Source of the DNA: Caryophanales bacterium
GTDB taxonomy: Bacteria > Bacillota_I > Bacilli_A > RFN20 > CAG-826
Length of the DNA stretch: 31,539 bases
Direction: 5' to 3'
NCBI GenBank assembly: GCA_028726925.1
Contig: JAQYPI010000083.1
Span: 1 to 31,539, forward strand
The notes under the pieces are model-generated. The model searched no databases and was not told where the DNA came from. It worked only from the letters and a program-made list of their open reading frames with translations. Shown here piece after piece: positions 6,741 to 14,615 of this stretch. Both the position numbers and the translations under genes were made by a program. Each line of letters starts with the position of its first letter. Within the stretch, counting starts at the first letter, position 1.

Positions 6741-7300
6741 ATTAAAGCGTTTTTCAATTGGTCGATCGCGTTGTTGTTGGAACGTTCGCTGTTCTCGCCA
6801 GATTCCCCGAGAAAGTCATCCATCATCTCGCACACGATTTCTTCGAAAAGAACGGGGAACGGCCGTCCTTTTTCGGTTTTCGGCAAACTCATGAGAGTCG
6901 CAAAGAAAGCGATTCTTTCGTCTTCAACGAGCTCGTCGAGGCTGTGCATGACATCCCGGAACATGGAAGGCGATAAAGAGAGCAACGTTTCCCAATTCGC
7001 GGAAAGCAGGAACCCTTCGCTCGCCCAGCGGCGATTCGCCCAATCCATGAGGTCGTCGAGCGTCGAGGACAAACCCGCGAGGTTTTCCAATAAGGGATAG
7101 GACTTTTTCGCGACCGATTCCCAAGCGCGAAGAAGCTCATAAAGCATGGTGTGGTCAAAAGCACCTTGGAAAGCCGAAGCATCGGATAGGGGCAACGTTG
7201 CCCGAATTTCGGTCGGGCAAGAAAAATAGAGATCCATGAGGATGTTATGCATTTCACCAAACTCGGCGAGAAGCTTCTTAGAAGAATTGGAAACGCTCAT
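6701..7300 (-). CDS. Hypothetical protein, 199 residues
   Basis: I do not recognise this protein. It is soluble, mostly helical by composition, leucine- and glutamate-rich, with no signal peptide, no transmembrane segment and no metal or nucleotide motif. The frame stays open for 600 nt, and its composition looks like real protein. A promoter (TGGAAA-N17-TATCAT) ends 8 nt before the ATG at 7300, the same layout as the kinase gene at 13212. Its last 40 nt overlap the end of the DtxR-like gene. No other frame in 6741-7300 gives a better protein. Confidence 0.6.
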   Translation of the reverse strand: MSVSNSSKKLLAEFGEMHNILMDLYFSCPTEIRATLPLSDASAFQGAFDHTMLYELLRAWESVAKKSYPLLENLAGLSSTLDDLMDWANRRWASEGFLLSANWETLLSLSPSMFRDVMHSLDELVEDERIAFFATLMSLPKTEKGRPFPVLFEEIVCEMMDDFLGESGENSERSNNNAIDQLKNALIYPFFSIASPAEA

Positions 7301-7308
7301 TGAAAATA

Positions 7309-7337
7309 ATGATACATTTTCCCGTTTTCGGTTTCCA
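7309..7337 (-). promoter_or_regulatory. Leaderless-type promoter of the 199-residue orphan
   Basis: On the minus strand TGGAAA (7332-7337) and TATCAT (7309-7314) are spaced by 17 nt, and the -10 ends 8 nt before the ATG. No ribosome site is present. Confidence 0.4.
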
Positions 7338-7429
7338 TCCTGATAAAGGGTACAGAAAATAGACCTATACCTTTGTCTTGAAAAAGTAACGATAAAATCG
7401 AAAGAATGAAAAATAGTAGAAATGAAATC

Positions 7430-7457
7430 TTGCTAAAAATCCTTATAAAACCATAAT
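7430..7457 (+). promoter_or_regulatory. Predicted glnA promoter
   Basis: TTGCTA (7430-7435) and CATAAT (7452-7457) with 16-nt spacing give a start near 7464 and a short leader with the GGAGG site at 7474-7478. A second possible -35 (TTGAAA, 7378-7383) lies upstream. No clear GlnR/TnrA operator (TGTNA-N7-TNACA) was found. Confidence 0.4.
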
Positions 7458-7489
7458 TCTCTCGTTATGGAGTGGAGGAAATCCCGTTT

Positions 7490-8833
7490 ATGAGAAAATA
7501 CAGCAAGTCCGATATCCTAAAAATGGCCAAAGAAGAGCATGTTGGCTATGTTCGTCTTCAATTTACGGATATTTTGGGTACCATCAAAGCCGTGGAAATT
7601 TCAGTCGCTCAGTTGGAGGACGCCCTCGATAACAAAATCATGTTCGACGGTTCATCCATCGAGGGGTTCGTCCGTATCAAAGAAGCGGACATGTTTCTGC
7701 GTCCGGACCTCGATACCTGGATGATCTTGGGGTTCGAAGACGATACCTATGGCCGGGTCGCCCGACTCATTTGCGATGTCTACACTTCTTATGGCAAGCC
7801 ATTCCCCGGCGATCCGCGTTATATCCTCAAAAAGCAAATCAAGGCGCTCAACGATTATGGGATCAACGCCCTCTCGGTTGGCTTCGAGCCTGAATTCTTC
7901 CTCTTCAAGCTGGACGAGAAAGGGGCGCCGACCCTCGAACCAGTCGACCGCGCTTCCTATTTCGATTTGTCCCCGATGGACGGGGCCTCTTCGGTTCGTC
8001 GGGATATCGCGATGGAACTCCAGAAACTCGGCTTCGTGATTCAAACCGCCCATCACGAGGTGGCGGCTGGCCAAGAGGAAATCAATTTCCGCTTCTCCCA
8101 CGTCCTCGAGGCCTGCGACAACGTGCAAACCTTCAAGCAGGTCGTCAAGGTTATCGCGAGGAAGCATGGCTATCTCGCGACGTTCATGCCGAAACCCATC
8201 GCCGGAATCAACGGATCCGGGATGCATACCAATTGCTCGCTTGAAGACGCCGACGGGGCCAACTTGTTCTTTGATCCCAACGACCCCATGAAGCTTTCCC
8301 TTCTTTGCCGAAAATGGATCACAGGCATCATGAAGCATGCCCGCGCCCTCGCGGCGATCACCAACCCGACGGTTAATTCCTACAAGCGTCTGATCCCGGG
8401 TTACGAGGCCCCTTGCTACGTCTGCTGGAGCGACGCGAACCGTTCCGCGATGATCCGCATTCCCGCGAGTCGGGGGAAAGGAACCCGAACCGAGCTGCGA
8501 AACGTCGACGCGACCTGCAACCCCTATCTTGCCCTCGCGACCATTCTGGCTGCCGGTTTGGACGGGATCAAAACGACCCCGGATGGCGAAACCCTCCCGC
8601 CCGTTTACGACAACATCTTCGCTTTGACCCGAGAGCAAAGGGAAAACCAAGGAATCCTCAATCTTCCGGAAAACCTGAAGGACGCCTTGAAAGAAATGAC
8701 CCGCGACCCGCTCATCTACTCCGTGTTCGGCGAACACACCTACAACAAATACCTCGAAGCCAAGCAGAAGGAGTGGGACAGCTACCGTAGCCTCATCACC
8801 CCTTGGGAAATCGAGAACTATCTCGTAAAGTGA
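7490..8833 (+). CDS. glnA: Glutamine synthetase, type I
   Basis: Makes glutamine from glutamate, ammonia and ATP; a cytoplasmic dodecamer and the main entry point of ammonia. The length of 447 residues is that of the GSI-alpha form common in Firmicutes. Visible signatures are MFDGSSIEGF near residue 50, the metal/glutamate site segment HHEVAAGQEEINF, NGSGMHTN, NPTVNSYKRLIPGYEAP and the ATP-site RIPASRGKGTRTELR. The ATG at 7490 was chosen over a GTG at 7472 because a GGAGGAAA ribosome site lies between them (7474-7478) and the family begins with a KYS-x-x-D/E-I sequence. A strong hairpin terminator follows. Confidence 0.96.
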   Translation: MRKYSKSDILKMAKEEHVGYVRLQFTDILGTIKAVEISVAQLEDALDNKIMFDGSSIEGFVRIKEADMFLRPDLDTWMILGFEDDTYGRVARLICDVYTSYGKPFPGDPRYILKKQIKALNDYGINALSVGFEPEFFLFKLDEKGAPTLEPVDRASYFDLSPMDGASSVRRDIAMELQKLGFVIQTAHHEVAAGQEEINFRFSHVLEACDNVQTFKQVVKVIARKHGYLATFMPKPIAGINGSGMHTNCSLEDADGANLFFDPNDPMKLSLLCRKWITGIMKHARALAAITNPTVNSYKRLIPGYEAPCYVCWSDANRSAMIRIPASRGKGTRTELRNVDATCNPYLALATILAAGLDGIKTTPDGETLPPVYDNIFALTREQRENQGILNLPENLKDALKEMTRDPLIYSVFGEHTYNKYLEAKQKEWDSYRSLITPWEIENYLVK

Positions 8834-8844
8834 GGATTCTTTGA

Positions 8845-8876
8845 AAAAGAGGTTTCCAATTGAGGAAGCCTCTTTT
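8845..8876 (+). terminator. Rho-independent terminator of glnA
   Basis: A 12-bp stem (8846-8857 with 8864-8875, one G-U pair) with a 6-nt loop ends in TTTT. It lies between glnA and the flavoprotein gene, which starts only 8-17 nt later. Confidence 0.85.
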
Positions 8877-8892
8877 AGACTTTATGAGCACG

Positions 8893-10053
8893 ATGAAAGT
8901 CGCTATTGTAGGGGCTAGCGCATCGGGAATTTACCTAGCCCTATCCCTCCTCTCCCGTCACCCTTCCTGGAAGGTGGTCCTTTTCGATCAGGAAGCGAAG
9001 TTCGGCAAGAAGATCGCCGCGACGGGAAACGGGAGATGCAATATCCTTCATGATCAGCCTTCCCCCGAGCGATATAGCGACCCCGAATGGTTCGCCTCCT
9101 CGCTTCAGAGGGTCCCTTTCCACGTGCTCAAATCGACTTTGGAAGAATGGGGCATCCCCCTTCGGAAGGAGGGAGAGCTCTATTATCCTCTCTCGAATTC
9201 CGCTCCTTCCCTTGTCCGTTATTTGGGGCAAAGTCTCAAGAGCCTAGGGGCGAAGCTGTCGCTCTCGACCAAGGTTCTGGATTATCGACCAACTCGCGAT
9301 TCCGTTTCCGTGACCACGAGCCAAGGGAAGGAAGATTTCGATTATGTCGTCTTCGCTTCCGGAGGGGCATCGGGAAAGAACCTCGGAAGCGATGGCTCGC
9401 TTTTCTCGACCTTCTCGCGCCATGGGTATTCGATTGTCCCCTTGCGGCCTGGTCTATCTCCCATCAAGACCCAAAAAGCCGATCCTTCCTTAGCGGGACT
9501 CCGCGTGGATGCCAAGGTCATTTCGCATACCGTTTCCGCCTCTTTTGAGGAAGAAGGGCAAGTCCTCTTTAAGAAAGACGGGCTATCCGGCATCGTCATT
9601 TTCAATCTGGAATCGTTCCTCGTCCGGCACGGGGCGAAGAAAGGGACCCTCGTCACATTGGATTTGTTCCCAAACAAAACCGAAGAAGAACTCGTTTCCG
9701 CCTTAAAGCGCGATGCTAAGCGCCCCCACTTCCTTTCCGCGTATTTCCCCGAAGCCCTTGCGAACCACTTTTTGGCGGAGTTCCGCTCGAATGGATGCCA
9801 AGGCCTTGCCCATAAACTCAAGCATTGGGATTTTTCCTTTGAAGAGCCGTATGGCTTTGAGGATTCCCAAGTCACGATCGGGGGCGTTTCTCGCCTCGAT
9901 GTCGATGCTTCCTTCGCTTCCAAGAAAGAACCTCGCGTGAGCTTCATCGGGGAGTGTCTGAACATGGACGCGGATTGCGGGGGCTATAACCTCACTTGGT
10001 GTTTGCTTTCGACGCTAATCGCCGCGGAAGGGATTCATGAAATACTGCGTTGA
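8893..10053 (+). CDS. HI0933/BaiN-family NAD(P)/FAD-dependent oxidoreductase
   Basis: A 386-residue flavoprotein of the HI0933-like (YhiN/BaiN) family. The N-terminal FAD-binding loop is VGASASGIYLAL, with Ser and Ala in place of the usual Gly-Gly-Ala. Typical family motifs follow: KFGKKIAATGNGRCNI, VFASGGASG with a DGSLFSTFSRHGY segment, and the C-terminal GGVSRLDVDASF and GECLNMDADCGGYNLTWCL. The physiological substrate is unknown; in gut bacteria BaiN was implicated in bile acid reduction, but most homologues are uncharacterised. Three starts compete: 8893 and 8884 (both ATG) and a TTG at 8860 inside the terminator; none has a ribosome site. The gene overlaps the next flavoprotein gene by 17 nt, so the two are probably coexpressed. 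Confidence 0.88.
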   Translation: MKVAIVGASASGIYLALSLLSRHPSWKVVLFDQEAKFGKKIAATGNGRCNILHDQPSPERYSDPEWFASSLQRVPFHVLKSTLEEWGIPLRKEGELYYPLSNSAPSLVRYLGQSLKSLGAKLSLSTKVLDYRPTRDSVSVTTSQGKEDFDYVVFASGGASGKNLGSDGSLFSTFSRHGYSIVPLRPGLSPIKTQKADPSLAGLRVDAKVISHTVSASFEEEGQVLFKKDGLSGIVIFNLESFLVRHGAKKGTLVTLDLFPNKTEEELVSALKRDAKRPHFLSAYFPEALANHFLAEFRSNGCQGLAHKLKHWDFSFEEPYGFEDSQVTIGGVSRLDVDASFASKKEPRVSFIGECLNMDADCGGYNLTWCLLSTLIAAEGIHEILR

Positions 10054-11584
10054 TCGACTCGTCGCGCCCCTGAATGCGACCGAAAAGGAGATACGTACCC
10101 TCATATCTCGAGATTTTCGGATTCCCGAGAATTCTTTCTATTTCCAACTCGTGAAGCGGCGGACCATTCTCGTCAACAATCGCCCCATGATGGAATTCGA
10201 CTTGATCGTCGACACCCTCGCTTTCGTTCGGAATCCCTCCCTCCATTTCTTTGAAGGCTATGCCCCTTTGACGCTGCCCCCCTTTTCCGGGAAGGGGCAA
10301 CCCATCGTCATCGGCTCTGGCTTTACCGGCCTCCTTTGCGCTTATCTTTTGGCGAAAGTCGGTGCCAAACCCTTGGTTTTGGAACAAGGGGAGAAGATGG
10401 CAGAGCGCGAAAAAACAAGAGCCTTTTTGGAAGCCAGGAAGCAGATGGTTCCCGAATCGAATTATCGAAACGGGGAAGGAGGAAGCTTCGCGAGTTTAGG
10501 CGGTTACATCGAGCAAGGAACGGATCCCGCGCGCAACGAATTCCTGCTCCAAACGTTCCGCGAGATCGGCTTGTCGAATTATCCGGAAATCGAAGGGTTC
10601 CGTTTCTGCTCGAGCGCCGACTTATCGCGCGCTTGTTCCGTCATGAAAACGTTCATCGAATCGCGAGGCGGCTCGTTCCGTTATGGGGCCAGGATCCTCT
10701 CGGTCGAGCGTTTCCTCGGGTGGCCCAAGGCGGTGACCTATCTTCAAGATGGTTCGAGGAAGACGGCCAAAGCCTCGTCCGTCATCTTGGCGACAGGCGC
10801 ATCTGGCTATTCCATCAAAGCCGCTCAACTTTGCCGCGTCCCGCTAAAAATAGCGACCCCATCCATCGGTTTATTCATCGAATGTAACGGAAGGGACTTC
10901 GAGACGGAATACTATGGTAGAGGCAAAACCGGAAAGGTGCCGCCCCTCTTTGTCACCGAGTCTTTCCCGAATCGGATGGGGAGGGAAATCCGCCTATCTT
11001 TCGCTTACCCAAATAGCGAACTCGTGAACGGGTCATGTGAGGAAGGATCTATCGATTTGCGCCTCCGGCAAAACACTTGGTCTGGCAACGGCAATGCCAT
11101 CGCGGTCTTGTCCGTGTCCTTGGTCGGGGAAGAAGCAGAGAAGATGTCTTTGGACGGTTCTCTATCGTTTGGCGGCTCGTTCCTTCGTTCGTGCTTCCGC
11201 CGCGATCGACCCTATGCAGGCCCCGCAGAGACGCTTGGGGACTTCCTCTCGAAAAAGGAACCGCTCCTTTTCGGGGACGTTCGGCCTTCCTGCAGGGACG
11301 GCGTCTATCTCACGAACCTCCATCGCTTTCTGACTCCCGCCCTCGACGACGCCATCACGTATGGCCTCTATCAAGCGGGCCGCAAATTCCCCCTTCTCGC
11401 CCGCTCGGGAGACGTTCTTACGGGCTTCTCCACGTTAGGCACTTCCCGTTATCTACCAAACTCCGAATTCGTGGGGATGCGTGGCCTATTTTCGGCTCTT
11501 CCCCGCATGGAGGACGGCCGCGATCTCATGAAAGCGGGAGAGCGGGCTTTGCGGGCGGTGGAATCCTTGCTTCGGGAGAATTGA
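10037..11584 (+). CDS. Uncharacterised FAD-dependent dehydrogenase (COG2509 type)
   Basis: A 515-residue protein with an N-terminal domain of about 85 residues (resembling the MnmG/THUMP-like alpha-beta module found before FAD domains in COG2509) and then an FAD-binding Rossmann fold: PIVIGSGFTGLLCAYLLA at about 93-110, an acidic residue after VLEQGEKM, and VILATGASGYS near 255. GEGGSFASLGGY and the C-terminal LTGFSTLGTSRYLPNSEFVGMRGLF are conserved-looking family stretches. No reaction is known for this family. The ATG is inside the preceding flavoprotein gene (17-nt overlap), giving translational coupling. The two proteins could pass electrons or act on linked substrates, which is inference. 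Confidence 0.82.
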   Translation: MKYCVDRLVAPLNATEKEIRTLISRDFRIPENSFYFQLVKRRTILVNNRPMMEFDLIVDTLAFVRNPSLHFFEGYAPLTLPPFSGKGQPIVIGSGFTGLLCAYLLAKVGAKPLVLEQGEKMAEREKTRAFLEARKQMVPESNYRNGEGGSFASLGGYIEQGTDPARNEFLLQTFREIGLSNYPEIEGFRFCSSADLSRACSVMKTFIESRGGSFRYGARILSVERFLGWPKAVTYLQDGSRKTAKASSVILATGASGYSIKAAQLCRVPLKIATPSIGLFIECNGRDFETEYYGRGKTGKVPPLFVTESFPNRMGREIRLSFAYPNSELVNGSCEEGSIDLRLRQNTWSGNGNAIAVLSVSLVGEEAEKMSLDGSLSFGGSFLRSCFRRDRPYAGPAETLGDFLSKKEPLLFGDVRPSCRDGVYLTNLHRFLTPALDDAITYGLYQAGRKFPLLARSGDVLTGFSTLGTSRYLPNSEFVGMRGLFSALPRMEDGRDLMKAGERALRAVESLLREN

Positions 11585-11617
11585 GTTTCGAAATGCCTCT
11601 CAAAGAGAGAAAACGCG

Positions 11618-11646
11618 TTGACTATCCTCGGCGGATAGACTTTAAT
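11618..11646 (+). promoter_or_regulatory. Promoter of the polytopic membrane protein gene
   Basis: TTGACT (11618-11623) and TTTAAT (11641-11646) are separated by 17 nt. This is one of the best sigma-70-type promoters in the window; the transcript would start near 11653 with a short leader containing GGAGG. Confidence 0.7.
11622..11638. promoter_or_regulatory. Perfect palindrome in the promoter spacer (candidate operator)
   Basis: CTATCC (11622-11627) and GGATAG (11633-11638) form a perfect 6-5-6 inverted repeat that fills the space between -35 and -10. A dimeric repressor bound here would block RNA polymerase. The regulator is unknown. Confidence 0.5.
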
Positions 11647-11684
11647 ATTCACCGACGCTTTTTTGCGCGCCTACGGAGGACCCT

Positions 11685-12656
11685 ATGAAGTATTCACCAT
11701 CCACCCGCCTCATCAACATCATCATCAATGCCGTCTTGGCCGCCGGATTCGGCTTCCTCGGCGTTTGGTTTGCTTTCCTGATTACCCCGAACCTCCTCAC
11801 GGTGCAAAACAGCGTGGTGAACATCGAAATCCCCGAAATCAGCGTCGGCTTGAGTGTCATGCTTGGCTCCCTTGGCCTTGCCGGGATGCTCGTCTCCCTC
11901 ATCGGCCTCGTTTACAGCTTCATGGCTTTCTTCCGCGGCGGCAATGACGATTTGGTCCGCAAGACGTTCTCTTGCTACATCGCCCTCGGGTACATCGTCG
12001 CCTTCTTCTTCCTGCTCAACGCCACCTGGCTCTATCGCCTCACTTCCTCGAACCTCGGCGACAATGATCTCGGCTTCATCATCACGGTCTTCGTCATCCT
12101 CGCGATCATCGCCCTCATCGCGACGAACGTCCCCCTCCTCCACATGTATGGCGAAGGAGAGCACACGAACAAGATCATGCATGCCATCACCTTGGCCTTC
12201 GTCGCTTCCGACCTTGCCGTTGCCTTGACCTTCGGGGTTCTTTGCCTCGCGAACCTCGGGAACCTCGGAACCTTCGCTTACTCCAAAGACGTTCTCACCA
12301 AAGCCGGCATCTTCGCGCTTATCCCCCTCGTCGCCGCCCTTCTTGGCCTTCTCGCTCTCTTCGGATTCGCGAGGGCGGAACGCCGCAACGTCGTCAAGAA
12401 ACTCAATTCCTTCCTCTTCTCCGGTCTCGTCGGTGTCAACGGCATCGCGATTATCGTGACGGGCCTCATCGGGCATCTCCATTACGAGAACGGCGTGAAG
12501 AACATTTCCTTCATGGCCAAGCTCTACGGCGCGTCCTATACCGCCCAAATCGAGTTCTCCGTCATGTCTTACATCGTCGGCGGCCTCCTCGTTCTCCTTG
12601 CCTTCGTCTTGGCTTACACGACGATCGTCCCGCCTAAGAAGCGCATCGAGCAATAA
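11685..12656 (+). CDS. Polytopic membrane protein of unknown function
   Basis: A 323-residue protein with about eight hydrophobic helices: near residues 10-33, 55-85, 100-117, 128-152, 165-188, 205-228, 243-262 and 288-313. A basic end (PPKKRIEQ) suits the inside-positive rule. I do not recognise the family; there is no transporter signature, haem-ligand pattern or enzyme motif. The ATG has a strong GGAGG ribosome site, its own promoter with a palindrome lies upstream, and a strong terminator follows. It is thus a monocistronic, probably regulated membrane protein. It could be a small-molecule channel, exporter or stress membrane protein; nothing in the sequence decides. Confidence 0.8.
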   Translation: MKYSPSTRLINIIINAVLAAGFGFLGVWFAFLITPNLLTVQNSVVNIEIPEISVGLSVMLGSLGLAGMLVSLIGLVYSFMAFFRGGNDDLVRKTFSCYIALGYIVAFFFLLNATWLYRLTSSNLGDNDLGFIITVFVILAIIALIATNVPLLHMYGEGEHTNKIMHAITLAFVASDLAVALTFGVLCLANLGNLGTFAYSKDVLTKAGIFALIPLVAALLGLLALFGFARAERRNVVKKLNSFLFSGLVGVNGIAIIVTGLIGHLHYENGVKNISFMAKLYGASYTAQIEFSVMSYIVGGLLVLLAFVLAYTTIVPPKKRIEQ

Positions 12657-12671
12657 ACAAACGCGACAACG

Positions 12672-12701
12672 AAAACAGGTGGATGTCCCACCTGTTTTTT
12701 T
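12672..12701. terminator. Bidirectional terminator between convergent genes
   Basis: AAAACAGGTGG and CCACCTGTTTT form an 11-bp stem with a 5-nt loop and a trailing T7 on the plus strand. The A-rich start gives T residues on the minus strand, so it can also end the convergent kinase transcript. Confidence 0.9.
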
Positions 12702-12714
12702 GTTTTCTGCTCCC

Positions 12715-13212
12715 TTATTTCTTTTCTTTCAGCTCTTCGGAAACGAAGGATTTCCCGATGATGAGGTATTCGTCGAAGAGATCGATGGTCTTTTGGTTTG
12801 GCTTCTCGAACTCTCGCCGCATCTTTTCCATGACGGGGAGAGGGACCACGCTTGGCCCTTCCCGCATCGCGTTTTGCTTGAGGGCAATCTCATAGGGGAT
12901 GTGGAAACAGACGAGGATCTTTCGGTCGAACTCCGGGGTTTGCTCCGCGTAATATTGGCGATAGGCGTTCGTGATGTTCGTGGAGTCGGCGATGACGGTC
13001 GATCCGTCCTCCTCGCCGAACCGATGAATTTCTTGAAGGAATATTTCCCACGTTTCCTTGTCGTGGTCGAAGTTGTTCACCGCGCCGAAATGAGTTCGGC
13101 GGATCTCGTCGCTGCTCACGATGTGGGTGTTCGGGTGCTCGGAAGCATAACGCTTTGCCCAAGTGGATTTCCCGCAGCCTGGGATCGCCGAAAGAAGGAT
13201 GAAGGTGCGCAT
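12715..13212 (-). CDS. Second solo P-loop polynucleotide-kinase-like ATPase
   Basis: A 165-residue protein with an N-terminal Walker A loop AIPGCGKSTWAKRYA (9-23), SSDEIRR as the acidic/Arg motif (about 33-39), and VIADSTNITNAYRQYY, the D-x-T-N segment plus basic lid of the T4 Pnk-type kinase family (AAA_33). It has no phosphatase, ligase or toxin domain. Compared with the protein at 5752-6240 the layout is the same but identity looks low, so they are old paralogues at best. The substrate is unknown; RNA 5'-end or nucleoside phosphorylation are options. There is no ribosome site; TAACAT ends 8 nt before the ATG, with TGGAAA 17 nt further up. Confidence 0.82.
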   Translation of the reverse strand: MRTFILLSAIPGCGKSTWAKRYASEHPNTHIVSSDEIRRTHFGAVNNFDHDKETWEIFLQEIHRFGEEDGSTVIADSTNITNAYRQYYAEQTPEFDRKILVCFHIPYEIALKQNAMREGPSVVPLPVMEKMRREFEKPNQKTIDLFDEYLIIGKSFVSEELKEKK

Positions 13213-13220
13213 ACGTCCGT

Positions 13221-13249
13221 ATGTTAACGCGCCTGCGAATCCATTTCCA
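13221..13249 (-). promoter_or_regulatory. Leaderless-type promoter of the second P-loop kinase
   Basis: On the minus strand TGGAAA (13244-13249) and TAACAT (13221-13226) are spaced by 17 nt, and 8 nt separate the -10 from the ATG. The layout is identical to the promoter at 7309-7337. Confidence 0.4.
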
Positions 13250-13304
13250 CGGCGAAAGCAAACGGAATCGGAATTCCCCTAGAATGAAAAGAAGGGAAAT
13301 CCGT

Positions 13305-13310
13305 TATAAT
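13305..13310 (+). promoter_or_regulatory. Consensus -10 just before the L-serine dehydratase start
   Basis: A perfect TATAAT ends 7 nt before the ATG at 13318, predicting a leaderless mRNA. No good -35 is seen at the usual distance, and no ribosome site could fit in a normal position. Confidence 0.5.
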
Positions 13311-13317
13311 CGTTCCC

Positions 13318-14547
13318 ATGAAAAGTCTCAAAGGACTCTACCGAATCGGTCCCGGGCCGAGCTCGAGCCACACGATTGCTCCCTATCGCGCCGCTCTCGC
13401 CTTTCGAAAACAACTCCATGGCCTGCCCGTTTCCGCCATCGAAATCACTTTTTACGGTTCTCTGGCTTTGACGGGGGAGGGCCATGCGAGCCACAAGGCG
13501 GTCGTTTCCGCGTTGAAGTCTTTCCCAACAACCATTCATTTCGACCGGAAAACCCCGGTGAGTCATCCCCTCACCATGCTGTTCGTCGCGTTGGACGAGC
13601 ACGGATTCGCCCTTAAGGAAACCCATTATTATTCCCTTGGGGGAGGCGAGCTCCATAGCGATGAAGACCCTTCCGTGAACGAGAAAGATATTTACCCCTT
13701 CCGTTCTTTTGCCGACATCAAGAAAGCCCTGAACGATCAAGGACTTTCGACCATCAAGGATCTTTGCCTGCGTTACGAGGATCCCGATATCGACGACTAT
13801 CTCATGGATATTCTGAAAACGATGTTCGCCTCCGTCAAAAAGGGCCTATCCGCCGAAGGGCCCATCCCCGCGAACCGCAACCCCCGCCTGCAGCTTCATC
13901 GCTCGGCGAAAGCGGTGTTCGCCGCCGCAGAGAAAATCGGGCATCGAGATGGCAAAAAGGAAATCACGCTATCCGCTTATGCCTATGGGGTCGCCGAGAA
14001 TAGCGCCTGCGGGGAGACGATCGTGACCGCCCCGACCTGCGGCTCAAGCGGCGTCCTTCCGGCTTGCCTTTATTATTTGCACGTGAATCGTCGCGTCCCC
14101 TTGAAAACCCTTCGGGATTCCCTTTACGTGGCCGGCATGATCGGCAACATCGTGAAGCAAAACGCCTCCATCGCCGGAAGTATCGGGGGGTGTCAGGCGG
14201 AAATCGGCACGGCTTCCTCGATGGCCGCCGCGGCGATTTGTTATTGCATGGGCCTCTCCTTGCATCAGATGGAATATGCCGCGGAATGCGCGATGGAACA
14301 TTTCCTCGGGCTTTCTTGCGATCCCGTGGACGGATACGTCATCATCCCTTGCATCGAGCGGAACGGCATCGCCGCCATCCGGGCCTCCGCGAGCTATCTT
14401 TTCGCCCGCCATATCGAACCGGTTCGCAAAAACCAAGTCAGTTTCGACAACGTCGTCGAGGCGATGAAATTGACCGGCGACAGCCTCTCTTACGCCTACA
14501 AGGAAACCGCGGAAGGCGGACTTGCGGCGATTTTGCGTTGCAATTAG
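13318..14547 (+). CDS. sdaA: L-serine dehydratase (L-serine ammonia-lyase), Fe-S dependent, single chain
   Basis: Converts L-serine to pyruvate and ammonia using an oxygen-sensitive [4Fe-4S] cluster. The beta-type domain comes first, with GPGPSSSHT at about residues 11-19. The alpha-type catalytic domain starts near residue 180 and includes NSACGETIVTAPTCGSSGVLPA, IAGSIGGCQAEIGTASSMAAA and GLSCDPVDG, whose cysteines supply cluster ligands. Bacillus subtilis splits these into SdaAB and SdaAA; here they are fused in 409 residues, slightly shorter than the E. coli enzymes (about 455). The ATG is 7 nt after a perfect TATAAT. A weak terminator follows. The gene is divergent from the kinase at 12715-13212. 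Confidence 0.93.
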   Translation: MKSLKGLYRIGPGPSSSHTIAPYRAALAFRKQLHGLPVSAIEITFYGSLALTGEGHASHKAVVSALKSFPTTIHFDRKTPVSHPLTMLFVALDEHGFALKETHYYSLGGGELHSDEDPSVNEKDIYPFRSFADIKKALNDQGLSTIKDLCLRYEDPDIDDYLMDILKTMFASVKKGLSAEGPIPANRNPRLQLHRSAKAVFAAAEKIGHRDGKKEITLSAYAYGVAENSACGETIVTAPTCGSSGVLPACLYYLHVNRRVPLKTLRDSLYVAGMIGNIVKQNASIAGSIGGCQAEIGTASSMAAAAICYCMGLSLHQMEYAAECAMEHFLGLSCDPVDGYVIIPCIERNGIAAIRASASYLFARHIEPVRKNQVSFDNVVEAMKLTGDSLSYAYKETAEGGLAAILRCN

Positions 14548-14577
14548 TTCCAAAAAGCGCTACCAGCCTTCCTTTGA

Positions 14578-14600
14578 AGAGTACAAGGACTCTCTTTTTT
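14578..14600 (+). terminator. Weak terminator after L-serine dehydratase
   Basis: AGAGT and ACTCT form a 5-bp stem around ACAAGG, followed by CTTTTTT. The T run directly abuts the -10 of the next gene. Confidence 0.45.
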
Positions 14601-14602
14601 GA

Positions 14603-14608
14603 TATAAT
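14603..14608 (+). promoter_or_regulatory. Consensus -10 just before the kinase-like gene
   Basis: A perfect TATAAT ends 7 nt before the ATG at 14616, again predicting a leaderless mRNA. The -35 region is not recognisable. Confidence 0.45.
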
Positions 14609-14615
14609 GGCGTTA

